Shown here in pieces: positions 43,998-52,093 of a stretch of DNA of 64,000 nucleotides. A program made the position numbers and the translations under genes. Numbering within the stretch: the stretch's first letter is position 1; each line of letters starts with the position of its first letter. Under the pieces are notes generated by a model, which had not been told where the DNA came from, did not search any database, and saw only the letters and a list, made by a program, of their open reading frames with translations. Origin of the DNA: Acidimicrobiaceae bacterium. Its GTDB lineage: Bacteria; Actinomycetota; Acidimicrobiia; Acidimicrobiales; RAAP-2. The stretch lies in contig PKWW01000060.1 in the NCBI GenBank assembly GCA_003132165.1, positions 46,807 to 110,806 on the forward strand, given 5' to 3'.

Positions 43998-45743
43998 ATG
44001 GACCGTTCAGGGCGTTTCGACCAGCCAGGGGATCAGGAAGACGATGACCAGATCTTGATCAACAGCCCGCGGGACTTCACGCTCAGCGACGTCGATCAGG
44101 CCAACCGGCGTATAGAGATGCTCGAAGAGAAGCTCCTCGAGGCACGAGGTCAACTGGCCCAGACCCGCTCCAGCAATGAGAAGCTGACCATCACCATTCA
44201 ACAGACGCGCGACCAGATCGCCGCATTACGCGACGAGGTGGAGAAGTTGACTCAGCCGCCCGCGGTCTACGGAACTTTCATCGACTTCAACGACGACGGC
44301 TCGGTCGACATCTTCGCCTCGGGGCGAAAGATGCGAGTAGCGCTGCACCCTGGTCTGGACCCCGGACAGATTGAGCGGGGCAACGAAGTCGTGCTGAACG
44401 AGTCGTTCTCGGTCATCGGCGTTCGCGACGCGGACGGGCAGGGTGAGGTCGTGACGGTCAAGGAAGTGATCGACGCCAGGCGCGTCCTCGTGTACGCGCG
44501 TGCCGACGAGGAGCGTGTCGTCGAGTTGGCGGATTCACTGCGCGACATCAAGTTGCGAAGTGGTGACGCACTTCTGCTGGACCTGCGCTCAAACCTGCTC
44601 ACCGAGAAACTCGTTCGACAAGAAGCTGAAGAGTTGGTGCTCGAAGAGGTTCCCGACATCACGTACGCCGATGTGGGAGGTCTCGACGAGCAGATTGAGT
44701 CCATCATGGACGCCGTGGAGTTACCGTACCTGCACCGGGCACTCTTCCAGGATTACGAACTACCCGCGCCCAAGGGGATCCTTCTTTACGGTCCTCCGGG
44801 ATGCGGCAAGACACTTATCGCCAAGGCGGTCGCGAACTCGCTGTCCCAGAAGGTCGCAGAATTGACAGGTAACCGTAACGTACGCTCCTACTTCTTGAAC
44901 ATCAAGGGCCCCGAATTACTGAACAAGTACGTCGGCGAGACCGAACGCCAGATTCGACTCGTCTTCCAGCGCGCCCGGGAGAAGGCCGAGGAGGGCGTGC
45001 CGGTGATCATCTTCTTCGACGAGATGGACTCGCTGTTTCGCACCCGCGGAACCGGCATCAGTTCGGACATGGAATCGACCATCGTCCCTCAGCTGCTCGC
45101 TGAAATTGACGGAGTGGAGTCGCTGCGCGACGTCATAGTCATCGGTGCGACAAACCGTGAGGACCTCATCGACCCGGCGATTCTCCGACCAGGGCGTCTG
45201 GACGTCAAGATCAAGATCGAGCGACCCAACGCCGATGCGGCCGCACAGATCTTCGAGCGCTACCTGCACACCGACCTGCCCATCGACGAGAGCCTCGTGC
45301 TCGAGCTGGGTGGTGGCGACCGCGAGAAGGCCATTCGCGCCATGATCGAAGACACCGTCAGCCAGATGTATCGCATTGACGATTCCAATCGCTTCCTCGA
45401 GGTCACCTACCAGGGCGGCGACAAGGAAATCCTGTACTTCAAGGACTTCGCTTCGGGCGCCATGATCGAGAACATCGTTCGACGTGCGAAGAAGCTCGCC
45501 GTCAAGCGCGAAATCGCCGGCAAGGGTCGAGGACTTCGCGCCCTCGACCTCATCGAGTCGATCCGCCAGGAGTTCCGTGAGAACGAGGACCTGCCGAATA
45601 CGACGAATCCCGACGACTGGGCGCGCATTTCTGGAAAGAAGGGCGAGCGGATCATCTTCATCCGCACCCTCATCAACCGGGAGGAGACCGACGTCAAGGG
45701 CGGCCGCTCGATTCAACACGTTGGCACTGGTCAGTACCTCTAA
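43998..45743 (+). CDS. arc: Proteasome-activating AAA+ ATPase (ARC/Mpa)
   Basis: Hexameric ATPase that recognises pupylated proteins, unfolds them and feeds the 20S core. 581 residues: N-terminal coiled coil about 35-86 (binds Pup), two OB domains about 88-210, then the AAA+ module with Walker A GPPGCGKT at 265-272, Walker B IIFFDEMD at 337-344 and the sensor GATNRED. It ends GQYL, the C-terminal tail that docks in the PrcA pockets. The start is set by the leaderless box; an upstream ATG at 43959 would add 13 residues. Three bp before dop. Confidence 0.95.
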   Translation: MDRSGRFDQPGDQEDDDQILINSPRDFTLSDVDQANRRIEMLEEKLLEARGQLAQTRSSNEKLTITIQQTRDQIAALRDEVEKLTQPPAVYGTFIDFNDDGSVDIFASGRKMRVALHPGLDPGQIERGNEVVLNESFSVIGVRDADGQGEVVTVKEVIDARRVLVYARADEERVVELADSLRDIKLRSGDALLLDLRSNLLTEKLVRQEAEELVLEEVPDITYADVGGLDEQIESIMDAVELPYLHRALFQDYELPAPKGILLYGPPGCGKTLIAKAVANSLSQKVAELTGNRNVRSYFLNIKGPELLNKYVGETERQIRLVFQRAREKAEEGVPVIIFFDEMDSLFRTRGTGISSDMESTIVPQLLAEIDGVESLRDVIVIGATNREDLIDPAILRPGRLDVKIKIERPNADAAAQIFERYLHTDLPIDESLVLELGGGDREKAIRAMIEDTVSQMYRIDDSNRFLEVTYQGGDKEILYFKDFASGAMIENIVRRAKKLAVKREIAGKGRGLRALDLIESIRQEFRENEDLPNTTNPDDWARISGKKGERIIFIRTLINREETDVKGGRSIQHVGTGQYL

Positions 45744-45746
45744 GCC

Positions 45747-47234
45747 ATGGCCGTCGAGAAGGTAGTCGGTATCGAGACTGAGTATGGCATCGCTGGAGGC
45801 CCGGACCTGGACCCCATCACATCATCGAGCATCATCGTCAACGCTTACGCCCGACAAGGCCGTACACGGATCAACTGGGACTTCCACGGTGAGACACCCG
45901 ATCTCGACGCACGGGGTCTACCAGGTCTGACTTCGTTCGCACCAGTCGTCGAGACCCATCTCGCCAACACGGTCCTGACCAATGGGGCAAGATTGTACGT
46001 GGACCACGCCCACCCCGAATATTCTTCGCCCGAGTGCCGGACACCGCGCGAAGCAACCTTGTACGACGTCGCTGGCGAAGAAGTGATGCGCAGAGCACTC
46101 ACGGTCGCTAACGAGTCGCTCGAGCCCCATCAGGCGATCACCCTCTACAAGAATAATTCCGACGGCAAGGGCAACTCGTACGGGACTCACGAGAACTACC
46201 TCCTCAGCCGATCGACCGACTTCGCCCACGTCATCCGCGCGATGGTGCCACACTTCGTCTCGCGTCAAGTGGTACTTGGTGCCGGCAAAGTGGGCGCCGA
46301 AACTGAACACGGTATGGAGTCACGTCCGTTCTTCCAACTGAGCCAGCGAGCGGAGTTCTTCGAGGAGATCGTGGGGCTCGAGACGACACTCAAGCGGCCG
46401 ATCATCAACACTCGCGACGAACCCCATAGCGACGCCGAGCGGTTTCGGCGCCTGCACGTAATCATTGGTGACGCCAATATGAGCCAATATGCGACATTCG
46501 TCAAGCTGGGCTCCACCGCACTGCTCCTCGCGCTCCTCGAAGAGCGTGGGCCTGACGTGTTCCCGAGCCCTCCGCGTCACCCCGTTCGCGCGGTGCGCGC
46601 CTACGCCCTCGACACCTCACTCGAAGTGACCGAACTCTGCGACGACGACAAGCAGCGCACCGCCTGGGATCTCCAGGACGAACTGTGGACGCTCGCGCTG
46701 GGGTTCGTCGATTCAAATGGGGGAGCGGCGGTCGGCGACCCCGCCGAGGTGTCCATGATCCTCGATCAATGGCGCGAGATGCTCGACGGCGTACGCTACG
46801 ACCCTGACAGTGTCGCCGACCGCGTTGACTGGGTGGCGAAACTGCGCATCGTGAGGGGATACCGGGACCGTCACGAGCTGAACGACGACGACGTCAAGTT
46901 GCAGGCGATCGATCTCCAGTACCACGACATTCGACCGCAACGATCCTTGGCGCAACGAGTTGGACTTCGCGCGCTCGTCGACGATGATCAGGTTCGTGAA
47001 GCAGTTCACAATCCCCCGAGGGACACGAGGGCCTTCTTTCGTGGCCAATGTGTGGCTCGCTACCCCGATCAAATTGCCGCAGCGAACTGGGATTCGGTCG
47101 TGTTCGACCTCGGCGACGGGCCCCTCCAGCGGGTTCCTATGATGGACCCGTTGCGGGGTACCGCAGCCTTGACCGAAGATTTGCTAAAAGTTTGCCCAAC
47201 GGCTGATGACCTTCTTGAGGCTCTGGACAGGTAG
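45747..47234 (+). CDS. dop: Pup deamidase/depupylase Dop
   Basis: Carboxylate-amine ligase fold enzyme that removes Pup from substrates (and deamidates Pup where it ends in Gln). 495 residues. The ATP-site start GIETEYGIAGGPD is shared with PafA, but the inserted loop WDFHGETPDLDARG at about 44-57 is the Dop-loop that tells it from PafA. The nucleophile-equivalent Asp86 is in LYVDHAHPEYS. Ten bp before pup. Because Pup here already ends in Glu, Dop is expected to act only as a depupylase. Confidence 0.95.
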   Translation: MAVEKVVGIETEYGIAGGPDLDPITSSSIIVNAYARQGRTRINWDFHGETPDLDARGLPGLTSFAPVVETHLANTVLTNGARLYVDHAHPEYSSPECRTPREATLYDVAGEEVMRRALTVANESLEPHQAITLYKNNSDGKGNSYGTHENYLLSRSTDFAHVIRAMVPHFVSRQVVLGAGKVGAETEHGMESRPFFQLSQRAEFFEEIVGLETTLKRPIINTRDEPHSDAERFRRLHVIIGDANMSQYATFVKLGSTALLLALLEERGPDVFPSPPRHPVRAVRAYALDTSLEVTELCDDDKQRTAWDLQDELWTLALGFVDSNGGAAVGDPAEVSMILDQWREMLDGVRYDPDSVADRVDWVAKLRIVRGYRDRHELNDDDVKLQAIDLQYHDIRPQRSLAQRVGLRALVDDDQVREAVHNPPRDTRAFFRGQCVARYPDQIAAANWDSVVFDLGDGPLQRVPMMDPLRGTAALTEDLLKVCPTADDLLEALDR

Positions 47235-47243
47235 AACAGATGT

Positions 47244-47438
47244 ATGACTGAACGAGAACGAATCCAAAAACAGCGGACCGAGCGCGCGAAAGAAACGACG
47301 CAGGACGTGTCGGTCGACGCCACCAAAGGGGACCAGTTGAAGGCCGAACTTGACGACCTCCTCGACGAGATTGATGAAGTGCTCGAGGAGAACGCCGAAG
47401 AGTTCGTGCGCAACTACGTGCAAAAGGGCGGCGAATAG
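47244..47438 (+). CDS. pup: Prokaryotic ubiquitin-like protein Pup
   Basis: The 64-residue modifier attached to lysines of targets by PafA. It is disordered and acidic with a central helix (LKAELDDLLDEIDEVLEE) that binds the ARC coiled coil, and a C-terminus FVRNYVQKGGE. The last residue is Glu, not Gln, so it is conjugation-ready without deamidation. A TAGAAC stretch lies 6 bases before the ATG, close to the leaderless pattern. It lies between dop and prcB. Confidence 0.95.
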   Translation: MTERERIQKQRTERAKETTQDVSVDATKGDQLKAELDDLLDEIDEVLEENAEEFVRNYVQKGGE

Positions 47439-47440
47439 CA

Positions 47441-48235
47441 GTGGGTCTGCCTCTATTCGACGCGCACAACGATCCTGGCCCATCGTTCTTTCACTTCGCC
47501 GAGGCCACCGGCATCACCACGCCCACAATGGCGGGAACCGCCGAGTCGCCGCACGCGACGACAGTGATCGCAGTGCGTTTCAATGCCGGCGTCGTGATGG
47601 TCGGCGATCGTCAGGCGACGGGCCACTACATCGCGAGCCGTGATGTCCGAAAGATCGAGCCCGCTGACCGTTTCACGGCCATCGCCATCTCGGGCACGGC
47701 GGCGCGCGGCATCGAGTTCGTCAAGATGGCCCAGCTGTCGTTTGAGCACTACGAGAAAATGACCGACTCGGCGCTCAGCCTTGAAGGTAAGGCCAACTAT
47801 CTGTCACCAATCATCCAGCGCAACAACCTGAGCTCACCGCTCATCGTGATGCCGCTCCTTGCGGGTTGGGACTCGAGTCACCTGGTGGGGCGCATCTTTG
47901 AGTACGACGGCGCAGGCGGATGTTACGAGCGTTTCGACTTCGCCACCATTGGATCGGGTTCGCCCTTCGCTGAAAGCGCGTTGCGCCTCGGATTTCGCAC
48001 CGACCTCGATCGCGAAGCGGCCTTGGAACTCGGCGCATTGGCGCTCTACGAGGCCGGCGACAACGACCCGAGCACCGGGGGACCGGACTTCGTGCGCAAT
48101 CTCTTTCCCATGATGGTTACCATCACGGACGAAGGCTTCCAGGAGCTGAGCACCGACGAGGTGGGTGCGAGATTCCGAGCCATCAACGACCGCCGCACCC
48201 AGTCGGGTGGCGTGGCCGGAGGGACCTTGCGATGA
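47441..48235 (+). CDS. prcB: 20S proteasome beta subunit
   Basis: Proteolytic subunit of the core particle. 264 residues; the propeptide of 39 residues ends at HA and the catalytic Thr40 (TTVIAVRF) becomes the N-terminus after self-processing. GDRQATGHYIASRDVRKI is the conserved strand-loop region with the catalytic Asp/Lys pair. GTG start, 2 bp after the pup stop. The stop overlaps the prcA start. Confidence 0.95.
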   Translation: MGLPLFDAHNDPGPSFFHFAEATGITTPTMAGTAESPHATTVIAVRFNAGVVMVGDRQATGHYIASRDVRKIEPADRFTAIAISGTAARGIEFVKMAQLSFEHYEKMTDSALSLEGKANYLSPIIQRNNLSSPLIVMPLLAGWDSSHLVGRIFEYDGAGGCYERFDFATIGSGSPFAESALRLGFRTDLDREAALELGALALYEAGDNDPSTGGPDFVRNLFPMMVTITDEGFQELSTDEVGARFRAINDRRTQSGGVAGGTLR

Positions 48236-48909
48236 GCAACTACTTCTACGTCGCTCCCGAACAGCTCATTCGTGACCGGGCGGAGTTCGCCCAGAAGGGC
48301 ATCGCTCGAGGCAGATCTCTGGTCGGTGCGATCTATGACACCGGTGTGCTGTTGGTCGCGGAGAACCCCTCGGCGTCGCTGAACAAGATCTCCGAGGTCT
48401 ATGACCGCATCGCCTTTGCCGGAGTCGGCAAGTACAACGAGTTCGACCGACTTCGCGAAGCGGGTATCCGTTGGGCTGACGGCACGGGCTTCACTTACTC
48501 AAGAGAGGACGTGGACGCGCGAGCGCTCGCGAACTACTACGCACAGCACTTGGGTGACATGTTCACTGAGGGGCAAAAACCCCTCGAAGTGGAGATCCTC
48601 GTCGCCCAACTCGGCGGCAAGATTCGCCCGACCAAGTTGTACCGGATCGCCTACGAGGGCACCATCACCGACGAGACCCGCTACGCGGTGCTCGGTGGCG
48701 ACGCCGAGACGATCAAGGGCCGCTTCGCGACCTCAGAAGAACAGATTCACCCGCTCGGACAGACCCTGAAGAATGCCGTTGAGGCTCTGGCCGGTCCCGA
48801 TCGAAAGATCGACGTCACCGACTTGGAGGTCGGCATTCTCGAGGACCGTGGTAATCGTCGGACTTTCGTGCGCCTCACCGATGCCGAAGTGAGCGAACTC
48901 CTGAGCTGA
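48232..48909 (+). CDS. prcA: 20S proteasome alpha subunit
   Basis: Forms the outer gating rings of the proteasome core and receives the ARC tails. 225 residues with the family start FYVAPEQLIRDRAEFAQKGIARGRS. It lacks the catalytic threonine, as expected. ATGA overlap with prcB; 21 bp before pafA. Confidence 0.95.
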   Translation: MSNYFYVAPEQLIRDRAEFAQKGIARGRSLVGAIYDTGVLLVAENPSASLNKISEVYDRIAFAGVGKYNEFDRLREAGIRWADGTGFTYSREDVDARALANYYAQHLGDMFTEGQKPLEVEILVAQLGGKIRPTKLYRIAYEGTITDETRYAVLGGDAETIKGRFATSEEQIHPLGQTLKNAVEALAGPDRKIDVTDLEVGILEDRGNRRTFVRLTDAEVSELLS

Positions 48910-48930
48910 GAAATCGGCGACGGCGAGATC

Positions 48931-50301
48931 ATGCTCCGCAGAATCTACGGTATAGAGACTGAATACGGAATCACTTTCTCGTTGCGGGGACAGCGTCGGC
49001 TCAGCCCGGACGAAGTCTCACGATTCCTCTTTCGCAAGGTCGTCGCCTGGGGACGCTCGAGCAATGTCTTTCTCGAGAACGGTAGCCGCCTCTACTTGGA
49101 TGTCGGCAGCCATCCCGAATACGCCACCGCCGAGTGCGACTCGCTGCACGATGTCGTCGCCCAGGACAAGGCGGGCGAGGCGATCCTTCGAGAACTCGTT
49201 GATTACGCCCAGGGTCAGCTCGCCGACGAGGGTATCCGCGGTGACATCTATCTGTTCAAGAACAACACCGACTCGACCGGTAACTCTTACGGTTGTCACG
49301 AGAACTACTGCATTGAACGCATCGAGGACCTCACCAGACTCGAGCAGGTCTTCATCCCGTACCTCATCAGTCGCCAGATCTTCACCGGAGCCGGCAAGGT
49401 CGTCACCAACGTGAAGGGCACCGCGTACTCGATGAGCCAGCGCGCCGAACACATCTGGGAGGCGATCTCCTCGGCCACCACCCGCAGCCGGCCGATTATC
49501 AACACCCGCGACGAACCCCACGCTGATCCCGAGAAGTACCGGCGATTGCACGTCATCGTCGGGGACTCCAACATGAGCGAGTTCGCAACGTACTTGAAGA
49601 TTGGCACCGCCTCAGTCGTGCTCGCGATGATCGAGGACAAGACCACAATCCTTCGTGACTACAACATGGTGTCACCCATCAACGCCCTGCGCGACATCTC
49701 CTACGACCTCTGGAGCAAGGAACCGGTGAAGCTGCAGAGCGGTCGCGACATGACCGCCCTCGAGATCCAAGAGGACCTGTGTGAGCGCGCAGAACAATTC
49801 ATTCAGAGTCGCGACCTCCCGGCCGACCAGGTTCACGCCGTGGCCCTATGGCGCGAGGTGATCGAGCAGTACCGCAGTGACCCGATGGGACTCGCCGACC
49901 GCGTGGACTGGATCTCGAAACTGCAGATCATCGAGCGCGAGCGCGAGCGAAACGGTCTCGAGTTGAACGATCCGAAGATCGCTCTGATCGACCTGCTGTA
50001 TCACGACACCGACTTCCAGCGCGGTCTTTACTACCGCCGCCAGGCGAGAGGACACTTCGAGCGCATGGTCAACGACGAGGACATCGCACACGCCTCGCAT
50101 ACGCCGCCCACGACGACGCGTGCACACATGCGCGGCACCTTCATCAAGGCCGCCAAGGAATGGCGTCGTGACTACACCGTTGACTGGGTGCACTTGAAGC
50201 TGAACGATGAGATGCAGCGAACGGTGCTCTTGAAGGACCCTTTCAAGAGCAATGACGAACGGTTCCAGAAGCTGCTGGTCTCTCTCGAGAGGCACGGATA
50301 A
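48931..50301 (+). CDS. pafA: Pup--protein ligase PafA
   Basis: Ligase that joins the Pup C-terminal Glu side chain to substrate lysines using ATP. 456 residues. The start YGIETEYGITFSLRG and the active-site Asp57 in LYLDVGSHPEYA are diagnostic; it lacks the Dop-loop insertion. Paralogue of dop in the same operon. With ARC, Dop, Pup and PrcAB it completes the pathway in one run of about 6.3 kb. Confidence 0.95.
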   Translation: MLRRIYGIETEYGITFSLRGQRRLSPDEVSRFLFRKVVAWGRSSNVFLENGSRLYLDVGSHPEYATAECDSLHDVVAQDKAGEAILRELVDYAQGQLADEGIRGDIYLFKNNTDSTGNSYGCHENYCIERIEDLTRLEQVFIPYLISRQIFTGAGKVVTNVKGTAYSMSQRAEHIWEAISSATTRSRPIINTRDEPHADPEKYRRLHVIVGDSNMSEFATYLKIGTASVVLAMIEDKTTILRDYNMVSPINALRDISYDLWSKEPVKLQSGRDMTALEIQEDLCERAEQFIQSRDLPADQVHAVALWREVIEQYRSDPMGLADRVDWISKLQIIERERERNGLELNDPKIALIDLLYHDTDFQRGLYYRRQARGHFERMVNDEDIAHASHTPPTTTRAHMRGTFIKAAKEWRRDYTVDWVHLKLNDEMQRTVLLKDPFKSNDERFQKLLVSLERHG

Positions 50302-50307
50302 GCCGAC

Positions 50308-50313
50308 TAGCCT
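50308..50313 (+). promoter_or_regulatory. -10 box for leaderless lepB mRNA
   Basis: TAGCCT, 6 bases, then the GTG at 50320. It lies in the 18-bp gap after pafA. Confidence 0.5.
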
Positions 50314-50319
50314 TGCTCT

Positions 50320-50943
50320 GTGCCAGATGACACCACCACGGAATCACCACCAGCCGAGGAGCCGCGCGATTTGACCGAATCGTCGGATGAGCGCGGTCGT
50401 GCACGCAAGAAGCGCAACCGCTCTTTGCTCGAATGGGGGGCCATTGTCGTCGCGGCACTCGTGGTTTCACTCGTCATGCGAGCCTACGTGGTCCAGACTT
50501 TCTACATCCCTTCGGGATCGATGGAGCCCACCCTGCTGGTAGGCGACCGTGTAGTCGTCTCCAAACTGAGCGCCACCCTCGGCACGATGCACCGCGGTGA
50601 CATCGTCGTGTTCTACTCGTCCAAGAAAGCACAAGCGACCTGCGCACCGCCGGCCGAGCCGATCTACATCAAGCGTGTTATCGGGCTTCCTGGTGACGTC
50701 GTCACGTCCAAGGGCAACACCATCTACGTGAACCACCATGTCCTCGTCCAGAACTACACCCACGACCCGATCCTCGGCACGCCAATTGGCACGGTGAGGG
50801 TCAAGGCCAACCACTATTTCCTCATGGGCGACAACCGCGAACAGTCCTGTGACAGCCGTTACTGGGGCACCGTGCCCAAGTCGGCGATCATCGGGAAGGC
50901 CTTTATCCGTATTTGGCCGCTTTCCCGGTTCCGTTTCCTGTAG
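50320..50943 (+). CDS. lepB: Signal peptidase I
   Basis: Cleaves Sec/Tat signal peptides at the outer face of the membrane. 207 residues: Pro/Glu-rich cytoplasmic start, Lys/Arg cluster 29-34, one membrane helix about 38-57, then the catalytic Ser67 in PSGSMEPTL and Lys119 in YIKRVIGLPGD, and box E GDNREQSCDSRYWG. The GTG at 50320 has a TAGCCT box 6 bases upstream and no ribosome site. Confidence 0.94.
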   Translation: MPDDTTTESPPAEEPRDLTESSDERGRARKKRNRSLLEWGAIVVAALVVSLVMRAYVVQTFYIPSGSMEPTLLVGDRVVVSKLSATLGTMHRGDIVVFYSSKKAQATCAPPAEPIYIKRVIGLPGDVVTSKGNTIYVNHHVLVQNYTHDPILGTPIGTVRVKANHYFLMGDNREQSCDSRYWGTVPKSAIIGKAFIRIWPLSRFRFL

Positions 50944-50961
50944 GCGGACCGGCCCCGCCCC

Positions 50962-50967
50962 TACAAT
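50962..50967 (+). promoter_or_regulatory. -10 box for leaderless tatA/B mRNA
   Basis: TACAAT, close to the consensus, then 6 bases and the GTG at 50974. Confidence 0.55.
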
Positions 50968-50973
50968 GGGCCT

Positions 50974-51357
50974 GTGTTCAGTTTGAGTCCAATAAAGATC
51001 ATGTTCATCGTGGTCGTGGTGCTGTTATTGCTTGGGCCCGACAAACTCCCCGAGGTCGCCCACAAGTTGGGATCGAGTTGGCGCGCGCTGAAGAGGATTC
51101 AAGAACGCGTCGAAAGTGAAGTGCGCGAAGTCATCCCCGATTTGCCGAGTACGGGCGATCTGGCGCGCATGGCACGCAGCCCCGTGAACATGCTGAACCA
51201 GTTGGCCAGTCGCGTCGACGCCAAGGATGAGGCCGCGAAGGCTCCCGAAACCCCGACTCTTGCACCGATGGAGCCACCAATCGTGCCTCCGGAAACTCCT
51301 CCGCCATCGCCACGGACTGACAATCTGACACTGCCACCCGACCCCTCACTCAACTAG
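50974..51357 (+). CDS. Sec-independent translocase TatA/TatB family protein
   Basis: A 127-residue Tat component: short N-terminal helix (about 5-20, IKIMFIVVVVLLLLG), the hinge GPDKLPE, an amphipathic helix (VAHKLGSSWRALKRIQER) and a long Pro-rich tail. The GPxKLP hinge without the Phe-Gly of TatA and the tail length lean towards TatB, but actinobacterial members are hard to tell apart. It precedes tatC by 7 bp, giving a TatA/B-TatC unit. If this is TatB, a separate TatA lies elsewhere. Confidence 0.88.
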   Translation: MFSLSPIKIMFIVVVVLLLLGPDKLPEVAHKLGSSWRALKRIQERVESEVREVIPDLPSTGDLARMARSPVNMLNQLASRVDAKDEAAKAPETPTLAPMEPPIVPPETPPPSPRTDNLTLPPDPSLN

Positions 51358-51364
51358 AGCGTCG

Positions 51365-52093
51365 ATGTCAAAATTCCGCAAAGCCGCTACCGGCATGACC
51401 TTGGCCGAGCATCTCGCGGAGGCGCGCCATCGGTTCATGCTGTCGGCGCTCGCTGTCATCGTGTTCGCCACGATCGCCTTTCTCTTCTATCCCGAGATTC
51501 TGAAGGTTCTCCAGCAGCCGTACTGCCGAGCGACGCCCAAGCACTGCACGTTCCTCGTGACCAATCCCCTGGACGGTTTGACGCTGCGTATCAAGATCGG
51601 CTTCTTCGGGGGCTTCTTGCTGGCGTCGCCCATTCTCTTCTGGCACGCCTGGCGATTCGTGACTCCGGGGCTCAAGGCCAAGGAACGTCGCTACGCGTTG
51701 CCGTTCGTCGGGTCGTCGATCCTCTTCTTCTGCGGCGGCGTCGCGGTCGCCTATTTCATCTTCGGTCGGGCCATCAAGTTCCTCGAGGCGATTGGCGGCC
51801 ACTCGCTGATCACCGACTACAACCCCAACCAGTATCTGGGACTCTTCGTGCTGATGATGTTCATCTTCGGGGTGACGTTCGAGTTCCCGGTCGTGCTCGT
51901 CGCCCTCGAACTCGCCGGAATCGTCACACCCCGCCAGTTGTTGCGGACCTGGCGGTACGCGTTGATCGCCATCACCGTGGTGTCGGCCGTCATCACGCCG
52001 AGTAGCGATCCGTTCTCGATGCTGGCGCTCGCCATCCCACTCACGGTCTTCTACTTCCTCGCCATTGGCATCGGTAAGTTGCTGAAGAAGTGA
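51365..52093 (+). CDS. tatC: Sec-independent translocase TatC
   Basis: Core Tat receptor that binds twin-arginine signal peptides. 242 residues with six membrane helices; the N-terminal MTLAEHLAEARHRF corresponds to the family MSLxEHLxELRxR motif, with the usual Leu-Arg changed to Ala-Arg. The stretch ITPSSDPFSMLALAIPL near the C-terminus is typical. It overlaps the helicase gene by 4 bp. Confidence 0.94.
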   Translation: MSKFRKAATGMTLAEHLAEARHRFMLSALAVIVFATIAFLFYPEILKVLQQPYCRATPKHCTFLVTNPLDGLTLRIKIGFFGGFLLASPILFWHAWRFVTPGLKAKERRYALPFVGSSILFFCGGVAVAYFIFGRAIKFLEAIGGHSLITDYNPNQYLGLFVLMMFIFGVTFEFPVVLVALELAGIVTPRQLLRTWRYALIAITVVSAVITPSSDPFSMLALAIPLTVFYFLAIGIGKLLKK

